Below are positions 17,451 through 23,293 of a stretch of 41,870 nt of DNA, one piece after another. The notes under the pieces were generated by a model, which was not told the DNA's origin, made no database searches, and saw only the letters and a program-made list of their open reading frames with translations. The stretch is from a virus. The DNA is taken from positions 1 to 41,870 of the IMG/VR virus record IMGVR_UViG_3300022745_000069. One strand, written 5' to 3'. Position 1 is the first letter of the stretch. Each line of letters opens with the position of its first letter. The position numbers and the translations under genes are program-made.

Positions 17451-17690
17451 GTGATCCTGGCGGCAAGCGCGGCGGGCGTTGGCACGGTGATCGGAGCGAT
17501 CGGCACGGCCGTCGCTTCGATCATCGCGGCGTGGAACTCGCGCAAGGCGAACAAGGCGGTGAACGGGGTGCCCAAGGGCGACCCGTCGATCCTGCAGCTC
17601 GTGCAGTTCGTGCACGACGACGTGAAGGAAGTGAAGACCGTGCTGGCGAGCCACATCGCCACACATCACAACGACACGAAGGGACAGTGA
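17451..17690 (+). CDS. Holin-like small membrane protein
   Basis: 79 aa, GTG start 12 nt after the previous stop with a weak GAGAGGCGG site. Residues 2-28 (ILAASAAGVGTVIGAIGTAV, ASIIAAW) form one hydrophobic segment; the rest is polar, has basic residues just after the membrane segment (NSRKANK) and ends with a helix containing HDDVKEVKTVLASHIATHH. One membrane segment plus a charged tail, between tail and lysin genes, fits a single-span holin or a holin partner. It could also be an unrelated membrane protein. Confidence 0.6.
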   Translation: MILAASAAGVGTVIGAIGTAVASIIAAWNSRKANKAVNGVPKGDPSILQLVQFVHDDVKEVKTVLASHIATHHNDTKGQ

Positions 17691-17941
17691 TGGCCAAGGC
17701 GGGAACGGCACTCAAGGCGCTGGCCGAGGAACTCCGAGTCGGGCAGAAGGGTGGCACGACGTTGTACGTCGACAGCATCCTCGCCCGGCTCGACAAGGCG
17801 AAGTCGAACGAGCTGCGCGGCCTTCTCGAAGACCGCACCTACTCGGCGACGACGATCACGAAGGTGATCGAGCGGGCCTTCGGCGACAAGGTGTCCGAAG
17901 GCGCGGTAGCGAACTGGCGGCGTCGGTATGTCGCTCACTGA
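17690..17941 (+). CDS. Small DNA-binding-like (HTH) protein
   Basis: 83 aa, TGATG overlap with the previous gene. The sequence KALAEELRVGQKGGTTLYVD, SILARLDKAKSNELRGLLED, YSATTITKVIERAFGDKVSE, GAVANWRRRY resembles a small actinophage group in which a short helical repeat ends in a helix-turn-helix; 'vs.gaV.nwRrr' is a likely recognition helix. Some proteins of this size and layout act as small terminase subunits or as regulators, but I cannot choose between them. The last 14 nt overlap the phosphoesterase gene. Confidence 0.55.
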   Translation: MAKAGTALKALAEELRVGQKGGTTLYVDSILARLDKAKSNELRGLLEDRTYSATTITKVIERAFGDKVSEGAVANWRRRYVAH

Positions 17942-18935
17942 CGCCGCACGCTACGAGGAGGAGATCGCCGAGCTTCGGCGTGCGCTGAACAACTCGATGC
18001 GCGCCGAGGCGAAGGCGAGGGCCCGCTCCGAGGAACTCGTGGCCGCCGTCTACACGGCCGCCCGTGACGCCGCCATGGCGTACGGGAAGCCGTCGGCGGT
18101 GCGGGCCGCGAAGCGGGACCGGCGGCAGGGGCGCGGCGAGGTCGCGCTCGTGCACACGACGGACTGGCAGCTCGGCAAGCGGAGCGAGGGCTACTCGCCG
18201 GACGTGTGCTCGGCGCGGATCATGGACTTCGCCGACAAGGTCGGCGAGCTCACCGCGATCCAGCGGGCGGCCCGGCCGGTGCGCGACGTCACCGTCATGC
18301 TCGGCGGCGACATGATCGAAGGCGTCACGATCTTCCCGAGCCAGGCGTTCGAGGTGTCGGCCACGCTGTTCGATCAGGTGTTCATGTGCGCCCGCCTCAT
18401 CGAGGACTTCGTGCGCCGTCTGCTCACCGAGTTCGAGACGGTCACCGTGTTCGAGGAGTACGGCAACCACGGCCGCATCGGCCGGCGCGGCGAGCTGCCC
18501 GCGGGCGACAACCTCGACCGCATGGCGTACCGCATCGCGGCCGAGCGCTTCGCCGACGACGCACGCGTCACGTGGCACCCGAGCACCTCGTGGTACTCGA
18601 TGGTGACGGTGGGGAACTACCGGGCCCTGCTCGTGCACGGCGATGAGGTGAAGTCGTTCGGCGGCAACGTGCCCGCCTTCGGCATCATGCGCAAGGTCAA
18701 CGCCTGGGCCACCGGCGTGGTCGAGCCGTTCACCGACGCCTACCTCGGCCACTACCACCAGGTGATGACGCTGAGCATGGCCAACGGCGGCCGCGTGTTC
18801 GTCACGGGCTCGCCCGAGTCGCACAACGAGTACGCCCGCGAGTTCGTGGCCGCCACCGGCCAGCCGAGCCAGCGGCTCCACTTCGTGGACCCCGAGAAGG
18901 GCCGAGTCACGTCCGAGCACGTCGTCTGGCTGTAG
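17928..18935 (+). CDS. Calcineurin-like metallophosphoesterase
   Basis: 335 aa. An N-terminal helical region (1-65, rich in Ala/Arg/Glu) precedes a metallophosphoesterase core with the usual five motifs in order: HTTDWQLGK (76-84, Asp79; Gln81 where the usual His would be), GGDMIEG (Asp128), YGNHGR (Asn180-His181), LLVHGDE (His237) and GHYH (275-277). The Gln for His change in motif I is also seen in some Mre11/SbcD-like phage enzymes and lowers certainty about the second metal. Substrate unknown; nuclease or cyclic-nucleotide activity is possible. Its place between holin-like and lysin-like genes is unusual for a DNA repair enzyme. Confidence 0.85.
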   Translation: MSLTDAARYEEEIAELRRALNNSMRAEAKARARSEELVAAVYTAARDAAMAYGKPSAVRAAKRDRRQGRGEVALVHTTDWQLGKRSEGYSPDVCSARIMDFADKVGELTAIQRAARPVRDVTVMLGGDMIEGVTIFPSQAFEVSATLFDQVFMCARLIEDFVRRLLTEFETVTVFEEYGNHGRIGRRGELPAGDNLDRMAYRIAAERFADDARVTWHPSTSWYSMVTVGNYRALLVHGDEVKSFGGNVPAFGIMRKVNAWATGVVEPFTDAYLGHYHQVMTLSMANGGRVFVTGSPESHNEYAREFVAATGQPSQRLHFVDPEKGRVTSEHVVWL

Positions 18936-18937
18936 CC

Positions 18938-19216
18938 ATGTCCGACGAGAAGCTGTTCGACGACGCGCTCTACACGGCCGCCTCCGTGGTGGCCACGCGC
19001 AGCATCGTGGTGACGGTCGACATCGAGAGCCTCACCACGCCGTTCAGCGTCGACCTCGGGACCCTGACGCCCGAGGTCGCACGCCTCGCCCTGGGGTTCG
19101 CCTACGAGGCCGTACGCCTCCTGGCCGAGCCCCAGGTTCGCATCACCCACAACGACAAGGCGCTCATCGCACCGGTGGCGCCGAGGGAGGAAGAAGACCA
19201 TGACGACGACGAGTGA
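18938..19216 (+). CDS. Unknown acidic protein
   Basis: 92 aa, ATG 2 nt after the previous stop. Features: a mixed alpha/beta body (ALYTAASVVATRSIVVTVDI, RLALGFAYEAVRLLAEPQV) and a very acidic end, REEEDHDDDE. No motif recognised. The last 17 nt overlap the next gene, whose ribosome-binding site (GGGAGGAA, 19185-19192) is inside this one, so the two are coupled. Judging by its neighbours, it is expressed late. Confidence 0.65.
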   Translation: MSDEKLFDDALYTAASVVATRSIVVTVDIESLTTPFSVDLGTLTPEVARLALGFAYEAVRLLAEPQVRITHNDKALIAPVAPREEEDHDDDE

Positions 19217-19979
19217 CGACGCCGACCGTATGCCCGCCGAGCTCGCCGCCACGGCGGCCGCGGGCACGATCCCGTTCACCGTGGTGAACCACTCGACCGT
19301 GGTGGAGGACGCCGCGGTCGACTTCTACATCACCGGACAGCAGGCGCAGGTCGACGAGGACTTCGGGCCGGCGTGGCGCGTGGGCGGCATCAAGTTCGAG
19401 CGCGCCGCCGCGCCCCGGGGCCTGCCGGGCGAGATGGTGCTCGTGATCGCCGACGACTCGGACCAGGCCGGGGCGCTCGGCTACCACGAGACGCTCCCGA
19501 CCGGCACGCCGATCGGCTACGTCTTCGCGAAGACCGACCTGCACTACAACCTCTCGTGGACGGTGACCGCCTCGCACGAGGTCCTCGAAATGCTCGCCGA
19601 CCCGTTCATCATGTCGGGGGCGAACGTCAGCTCGACCTCGTGGCTGGCGATCGAGGTGTGCGACGCCGTGGAGGCCGACGCCTACGCCTACACGAAGCGG
19701 GGCGTGCTCGTGTCCGCCTTCGTGCTCCCGGCGTGGTTCATCCGTGGCGCCAAGGCGGCCGCCTACTCGTTCCCGGCCGGGATCGTGAAGGCGCCGATGC
19801 AGCTCGCCAAGGGCGGCTACATCGGGAAGTGGCAGCTCGGCCGGTGGACGCAGGTCGTGGCCAAGATGGCCGAGGGCCAGACGGCCAGCCGCAGCATGAC
19901 GATGAACCGGATGGACGCCCACGTGCGCCACTCGGTCCGCATGGCCACGGGGCCCGTCACGCTGGCGGACGACGAGTGA
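19200..19979 (+). CDS. Possible metallopeptidase-like protein with HEVLE motif
   Basis: 259 aa. Residues 25-60 hold a beta segment; then TASHEVLEMLADP (123-135) resembles the 'HE(L/V)xExxTDP' motif of some secreted metzincin-like proteins. In classical HExxH enzymes the fifth position would be His; here it is Glu130, followed by Asp134. Downstream EVCDAVEADAYAYTKRG and VSAFVLPAWFIRGAKA are also patterns I associate with this phage family, and the C-terminal half has a basic helix. Whether it cuts protein or is a structural relative is not known. It sits between a phosphoesterase and the lysin. Confidence 0.55.
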   Translation: MTTTSDDADRMPAELAATAAAGTIPFTVVNHSTVVEDAAVDFYITGQQAQVDEDFGPAWRVGGIKFERAAAPRGLPGEMVLVIADDSDQAGALGYHETLPTGTPIGYVFAKTDLHYNLSWTVTASHEVLEMLADPFIMSGANVSSTSWLAIEVCDAVEADAYAYTKRGVLVSAFVLPAWFIRGAKAAAYSFPAGIVKAPMQLAKGGYIGKWQLGRWTQVVAKMAEGQTASRSMTMNRMDAHVRHSVRMATGPVTLADDE

Positions 19980-20623
19980 GCCTCGGGGTCCTGCTCGACT
20001 ACGCCTACTGGCGCACCGACGGGGCCCCGCTGCGCGACCTCGGGGTGGTCGGCGTCATCCGATACCTGTCGGATGACCCGGCCAACCCGAAGAACGCGCA
20101 GGTGCCCGAGATCAAGGCGCTCCACGGCCACAGGATCGGCGTGGTGCCGATCTACGAGCAGAGGTCCACCGACGCCCTCGGGGGCGCTCCACGAGGCACT
20201 GCAGCGGGCAAGGCGGCCGTGCGGATGCTCCGGGCCGAAGGCTGGCCTCCGGGCACCGTGTGCGCCGTCGCGGTCGACACCGACGTCACCACGGCCACCA
20301 TGGAGAAGTCCGTGGCGTTCGTGGAGGCCTTCGAGGCCGTGCTCGCCGGCCAGGCGTACGACACCGGCGTCTACGGCGAGGCCGACCTGATCGACGCGCT
20401 GTTCGCTCGCGGGATCGCGAGCCATCTGTATATCCAGACCGAGGCGTGGTCCGGTGGTCGCCTGAGCGAGCCGACCTCGGGCAGGTCATCGGCCACCGGC
20501 TCGACACGAGCGTCATCGGCGGCCCGTCAGCGACGGACGAGGACTGGCCCACGGGCCGGAGGGCGGTGCCCATGTGGCTCCCTGACACACCCACGGCCGA
20601 CGCCGTCATCGCCGAGGCGATGA
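19976..20623 (+). CDS. Endolysin part 1: DUF1906-like glycosidase domain
   Basis: 215 aa as read, GTG start in a GTGA overlap. Residues 1-165 look like a DUF1906 (Rv2525c-like) TIM-barrel domain: LLDYAYWRTDGAPLRDLGVV, GVIRYLSDDPAN, HRIGVVPIYEQRST, then GTVCAVAVDTDVTTATM, AYDTGVYGEADLIDALFARG, HLYIQTEAWSGGRL. From about codon 168 the frame turns into Arg/Ser/Thr/Pro-rich sequence unlike the domain's end. The natural continuation (RADLGQVIGHRLDTSVIGG) is found one base back, in the frame of the CHAP gene. So the real protein may be one fused lysin broken by a frameshift, or this is a truncated product. Confidence 0.7.
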   Translation: MSLGVLLDYAYWRTDGAPLRDLGVVGVIRYLSDDPANPKNAQVPEIKALHGHRIGVVPIYEQRSTDALGGAPRGTAAGKAAVRMLRAEGWPPGTVCAVAVDTDVTTATMEKSVAFVEAFEAVLAGQAYDTGVYGEADLIDALFARGIASHLYIQTEAWSGGRLSEPTSGRSSATGSTRASSAARQRRTRTGPRAGGRCPCGSLTHPRPTPSSPRR

Positions 20624-21525
20624 AGTCGGTCGGCTACCACGAGGTCGGGGTGAACGAGACGACGTTCGCCGGCGAGCTCGACGCCGTGTTCGGCCCGGGC
20701 GGCCCGGGCGAGGGCGTCCCCTCGGGCGCGTTCTGGCGGCAGGGCTCGGCGTGGTGCGCCACGTTCTCGGCCTACGCCTACTGGCGCGCCAGCGGGTCGC
20801 CGCTCGTGTGGCCGCTCCCGATCGACGGCTTCGGCACGGTGAGCGACCTCCGGCACTGGCAGGCGGCCGGGAAGTCGCCCGAGGTCGGCCAGCGCGGCGA
20901 CTTCATCTACTACGCGGGCTCGAACTTCCCCGAGGGCCACACGGGCATCGTCACCGCGGGCCCGTACCCGGACGGCACCTACGACACGATCGAGGGCAAC
21001 GACGCCGACGGCGTGCGCGTCCACGACGGTGTGCAGAACCCCCGCCGCACCGCGGCCGACATCATCGGCTTCGGCCGCCCGACCTACGCCAACGACACGA
21101 CCCCCACGGAGGACCCCATGACGTTCTACAAGCACCCCGACGACGGCGCGGTGTTCGTCACCGACGGCGTGACGATCAAGCACGTGATCCCGGAGGAAGC
21201 CACGAAGCTCGGGCTGTTCCGCGAGGACGGCACGATCGACACCTCGAAGGTGATCGAGTGCTCGACCGACGTGATCTACAACCACCAGCTCGTCGGCGAC
21301 CCCGGCTCGGACTTCTACGACCGCCGGCGGTTCATCGCCGCACCGGTGGCGAACACCGACGTGAACCTGCTCGCCCACCTCGTGGACGAGGCGCTCAAGG
21401 CGCACCCCGTCATCATCGACTCGGGCACGCTGCAGTCGGCCATCGCGGCCGTCGTGAACACCGACACGATCGCGGCCCGCATCCTGCACGGCATGGTGCA
21501 GGGCCTCGCCAAGGCCGGTGTCTGA
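20572..21525 (+). CDS. Endolysin part 2: CHAP amidase/peptidase
   Basis: 317 aa from ATG 20572, which has GGAGGG at 20558-20563, a good distance for initiation. The CHAP domain contains QGSAWCATFSAYAYWRA (Cys62), GQRGDFIYYAGSNFPEGHTG (His123) and DTIEGND (Glu141/Asn143): the Cys-His-Glu/Asn set of cell-wall amidases and endopeptidases. The C-terminal 120 residues (FYKHPDDGAVFVTDGVTIKH, VIPEEATKLGLFREDG, then a helix-rich end) are probably a wall-binding or oligomerising part. The frame is open to the left as far as about 20260 and encodes a believable end for the DUF1906 domain, so a longer fused protein is possible. Confidence 0.88.
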   Translation: MWLPDTPTADAVIAEAMKSVGYHEVGVNETTFAGELDAVFGPGGPGEGVPSGAFWRQGSAWCATFSAYAYWRASGSPLVWPLPIDGFGTVSDLRHWQAAGKSPEVGQRGDFIYYAGSNFPEGHTGIVTAGPYPDGTYDTIEGNDADGVRVHDGVQNPRRTAADIIGFGRPTYANDTTPTEDPMTFYKHPDDGAVFVTDGVTIKHVIPEEATKLGLFREDGTIDTSKVIECSTDVIYNHQLVGDPGSDFYDRRRFIAAPVANTDVNLLAHLVDEALKAHPVIIDSGTLQSAIAAVVNTDTIAARILHGMVQGLAKAGV

Positions 21526-21526
21526 G

Positions 21527-21841
21527 ATGAGCTTCAGTCTCCACTTCGAGCTGGCTCGCGGCGAGAGCGTCTACGACGCCGTGCTGACCGCCTACGCCGA
21601 CAAGGCGCAGGAGCACCAGGAGAGCAACGGCACGGGCGTCGAGGCGGCGCGAGCGGTCCGCGTGGCCGTGGGTGCCGTGCTCGCCGCCATCGAGGCCGTT
21701 GGCGGCAACGGCGCCGACTACTACGTCTCGGTGGCGGGCCACGTGAACCCCGACAACCAGCCTTCGCCGGGATGGGCGAACGACCACCTCACGGTCAGCG
21801 TCTCGGTGAAGTCCTATGTCGGGGCCGACGCCGGCGCCTGA
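21527..21841 (+). CDS. Unknown small protein
   Basis: 104 aa, ATG 1 nt after the lysin stop; an in-frame GTG at 21518 is also possible. Pattern: LHFELARGESVYDAVLTAYA, AARAVRVAVGAVLAAIEAVG, DYYVSVAGHVNPDNQP, DHLTVSVSVK. The 'vsv.GHvnpd....gw..d.ltVsv' ending is familiar from many small actinophage proteins near the lysis cassette, but no function is known to me. It overlaps the next gene by 26 nt. Confidence 0.65.
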   Translation: MSFSLHFELARGESVYDAVLTAYADKAQEHQESNGTGVEAARAVRVAVGAVLAAIEAVGGNGADYYVSVAGHVNPDNQPSPGWANDHLTVSVSVKSYVGADAGA

Positions 21842-22172
21842 GCGCCACGTCGTGCTCGTGTGCGGTCCGCCTGGGAGCGGCAAGTCGACGTTCGCCCGGA
21901 CGCTCGGCCTGCCCGTGTACGAGGCCGAGGCGTACCGCACCGACCGGGCGTTCGTCCTCGCCGTGCTCCGCGCCGTCGAGCCCGAGGAAGCTCGGGTGGC
22001 GGTGGTGCGGTGCTGCCCGACGCCTGAGGATCGGGCGGCGTGGGCCCGCACGCTGCGCGCAACGAGGGTCGTGCGCATGAACACACCGCTCGACGTCTGC
22101 ATCGAGCGCATACGCCAACGTGGACGGCCACGGTGGCGTGCTGAAGTGGGCGCCGCCCGAGCGTACCGCTGA
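21816..22172 (+). CDS. Small P-loop NTPase / kinase-like protein
   Basis: 118 aa. A Walker A motif, VCGPPGSGKSTFA (residues 15-27), follows a strand HVVLV, as in nucleotide or polynucleotide kinases. After it come a possible substrate segment (YEAEAYRTDRAFVLAVLRAV), a second strand (ARVAVVRCCPTPEDRAAW) and the helix DVCIERIRQRGRPRWRAEV, which could act as the lid. It is shorter than free-standing kinases (usually over 150 aa), so it may be a minimal version. Last gene before the strong terminator. Confidence 0.65.
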   Translation: MSGPTPAPERHVVLVCGPPGSGKSTFARTLGLPVYEAEAYRTDRAFVLAVLRAVEPEEARVAVVRCCPTPEDRAAWARTLRATRVVRMNTPLDVCIERIRQRGRPRWRAEVGAARAYR

Positions 22173-22178
22173 ACGCGA

Positions 22179-22213
22179 GAAAGCCCCCGCACCGAGTCGG
22201 TGCGGGGGCTTTC
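22179..22213. terminator. Strong bidirectional rho-independent terminator
   Basis: Perfect 16-bp stem (22179-22194 with 22198-22213), three-base loop. The stem starts GAAAGCCCCC and ends GGGGGCTTTC, so a short T-run follows a GC-rich stem on either strand. It separates the late + strand genes from the reverse operon whose 3' end is at 22229. Confidence 0.93.
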
Positions 22214-22228
22214 GTCGTTCTCAGGGCT

Positions 22229-22459
22229 TCAGGCGAGCCACCGGAGGATCAGGCCCGCCTCGGACGCCTTCACGATCGACTTGGCGATCAGGCGGGCGTC
22301 GGCGGCCTTGAGCGTGCCGTCGGCGACGGCGCCGACGAAGGTCTGGTAGGCGCAGAGTTCCTCCATGCCCGCCACCTCGATGTCGCCTGCCTTCGTGGCG
22401 ACGTGGGCGTTCGTGAGGTGGGCGACGACCTTCTCGGCGATCAGTCCGGCCGCGCTCAT
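22229..22459 (-). CDS. Unknown small helical protein
   Basis: 76 aa, last gene of a four-gene reverse operon; ATG overlaps the stop of the gene before it (ATGA, 22456-22459). Helical and Ala-rich: AAGLIAEKVVAHLTNAHVAT, GMEELCAYQTFVGAVADG, KAADARLIAKSIVKASEAG. No motif recognised. Transcription would end at the shared terminator just past its stop. Confidence 0.65.
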   Translation of the reverse strand: MSAAGLIAEKVVAHLTNAHVATKAGDIEVAGMEELCAYQTFVGAVADGTLKAADARLIAKSIVKASEAGLILRWLA

Positions 22460-22659
22460 CCGTACACCGCCTCGAACCAGCGGTCGACGGCGGCGGCCGA
22501 CCAGACGGGGCGGGCACTGATCGTGCGGATGGGCTCGGGGAAGCCCGAGAGCAGGGCGTCGCCGCGGGTGCGGGCGACACGGAACCGGGAGGCGGTGATG
22601 CCGAGCTTCTCGGCAATCTCCTCGGTGTCGTAGAGGTCGGTGGCGGTGATGGTCTTCAT
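22456..22659 (-). CDS. AlpA/excisionase-like HTH protein
   Basis: 67 aa. DLYDTEEIAEKLGITASRFR (8-27) is a winged-helix/MerR-type N-terminal helix-turn-helix, followed by PEPIRTISARPVWSAAAVDR and WFEAV, the usual 'Fp.p......r.W...dv..W' end of AlpA and excisionase-like proteins. Such proteins bend DNA at attachment sites or regulate early genes. Being encoded 400 bp from the attP-like site makes it one of two excisionase candidates in the window. ATGA overlaps on both sides. Confidence 0.72.
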   Translation of the reverse strand: MKTITATDLYDTEEIAEKLGITASRFRVARTRGDALLSGFPEPIRTISARPVWSAAAVDRWFEAVYG

Positions 22660-22826
22660 GAGTCTCCTTCGATGTCGATGACGGCGCCGGCGAGGGTGGC
22701 CTGGGCGACGTCGCGATGGCTGGCAGGCACCTCTCGGATGGTCCGAGAGGTGCCGTCGTCGCCGACGTCGTGAGTGATGACGGTGTAGCGCCCATCGGGG
22801 TGGCGGGCCACCACTTGACGGATCAT
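22656..22826 (-). CDS. Unknown small protein
   Basis: 56 aa, starting at the ATG 22826 that overlaps the preceding stop (ATGA). Pattern: MIRQVVARHPDGRYTVITHD, then TSRTIREVPASHRDVAQATL, AGAVIDIEGDS. Two short strands followed by a helix. No family known to me. Coupled translation with both neighbours argues that it is real. Confidence 0.62.
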   Translation of the reverse strand: MIRQVVARHPDGRYTVITHDVGDDGTSRTIREVPASHRDVAQATLAGAVIDIEGDS

Positions 22827-23023
22827 CCGCGCACCTCGATGAAGTCGGCGTGGCTCTTGATCGAGCGGGGCATCCCGCAGAGGTTTGCGTACCGGATGAA
22901 GTGGGCGCCAGTGCTCCATTCCTCCACGATTTCGATCGTCTCGGGGCGGGCCTCGCGATTCTTCACGAGCCAGCCGGCGTAGCGGCGGGCGTCGGTGCGG
23001 GTGAGGGGTGCGTTCGATGTCAT
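22823..23023 (-). CDS. Unknown small protein, leaderless first gene of operon
   Basis: 66 aa: RTDARRYAGWLVKNREARPE, TIEIVEEWSTGAHFIRYANL, CGMPRSIKSHADFIEVRG. No family recognised; the middle looks like a strand with two aromatic residues. The ATG at 23023 lies 6 nt after a good -10 box, so the transcript probably begins at or next to the start codon, and there is no Shine-Dalgarno site. First gene of the ATGA-linked operon running to 22229. Confidence 0.65.
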   Translation of the reverse strand: MTSNAPLTRTDARRYAGWLVKNREARPETIEIVEEWSTGAHFIRYANLCGMPRSIKSHADFIEVRG

Positions 23024-23029
23024 ACGAGA

Positions 23030-23058
23030 ACCGTAACGTATCGCACCGTAACCGTCAA
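23030..23058 (-). promoter_or_regulatory. Promoter of the reverse operon
   Basis: On the reverse strand: -35 TTGACG (23058-23053), 17-nt spacer, -10 TACGGT (23035-23030). Start of transcription would be about 23023, the A of the ATG. The spacer and -10 contain a direct repeat ACCGTAAC (+ strand 23030-23037 and 23045-23052, 15 bp apart), a candidate regulator site. Confidence 0.75.
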
Positions 23059-23064
23059 GGGGTT

Positions 23065-23086
23065 CGTGTGCAGATCGTGTGCATGT
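23065..23086 (+). repeat. Left arm-type site pair (attP P arm)
   Basis: Contains two copies of CGTGTGCA (23065-23072 and 23076-23083), 11 bp apart. The same arrangement recurs on the other side of the attP core at 23273-23293. This is the expected layout for arm sites bound by the N-terminal domain of a tyrosine integrase. Confidence 0.68.
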
Positions 23087-23185
23087 CCGCTCAGGCGCGA
23101 CAGGGCGCCGCCGACGAAATGCCTGCTCGTGACCGCGGCCGACCGCGCCTGAGCGCCAGCGGCGCACAATCGCACTGTCGAGGCC

Positions 23186-23212
23186 AGGGGTTCGATTCCC
23201 CTCACCTCCACC
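23186..23212 (+). other. attP core candidate: tRNA/tmRNA 3'-end sequence
   Basis: AGGGG-TTCGATT-CCCCT (23186-23202) is a perfect T-arm, followed by the seven-base acceptor strand CACCTCC, discriminator A and CC. No matching 5' half exists upstream, so this is only a 3' end. The TCCACC end is typical of tmRNA (ssrA), a common target, though a tRNA is also possible. It lies 78 bp before the integrase start. Recombination with the host gene would rebuild an intact RNA gene. Confidence 0.72.
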
Positions 23213-23228
23213 CGCAAAGGCCCAGGTC

Positions 23229-23262
23229 ACGGCCCCTTTCCGAGAGTTCGGAGAGGGGCCGT
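23229..23262 (+). terminator. Hairpin downstream of the attP core
   Basis: 15-bp stem with one G-T pair (23229-23243 with 23248-23262), four-base loop, then GTTTCCC. It may be the terminator of the target RNA gene carried along in the attachment region, or a barrier to transcription into the integrase gene. Confidence 0.7.
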
Positions 23263-23272
23263 TTCCCGTTCA

Positions 23273-23293
23273 CGTGTGCAGACGTGTGCATGT
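23273..23293 (+). repeat. Right arm-type site pair (attP P' arm)
   Basis: Two copies of CGTGTGCA (23273-23280 and 23283-23290), 10 bp apart, matching 23065-23086 except for one missing base. The second copy runs into the integrase ATG (23290-23292), so integrase bound here could repress its own gene. Confidence 0.68.

Noticed and set aside
19200-19979. A definite HExxH zinc protease
   Set aside because: The fifth position of the motif is Glu, not His, so only a tentative call is justified.
23160-23212. A complete tRNA or tmRNA gene at the attP region
   Set aside because: Only the T-arm and acceptor 3' strand exist; no matching 5' acceptor strand, D-arm or anticodon arm upstream.
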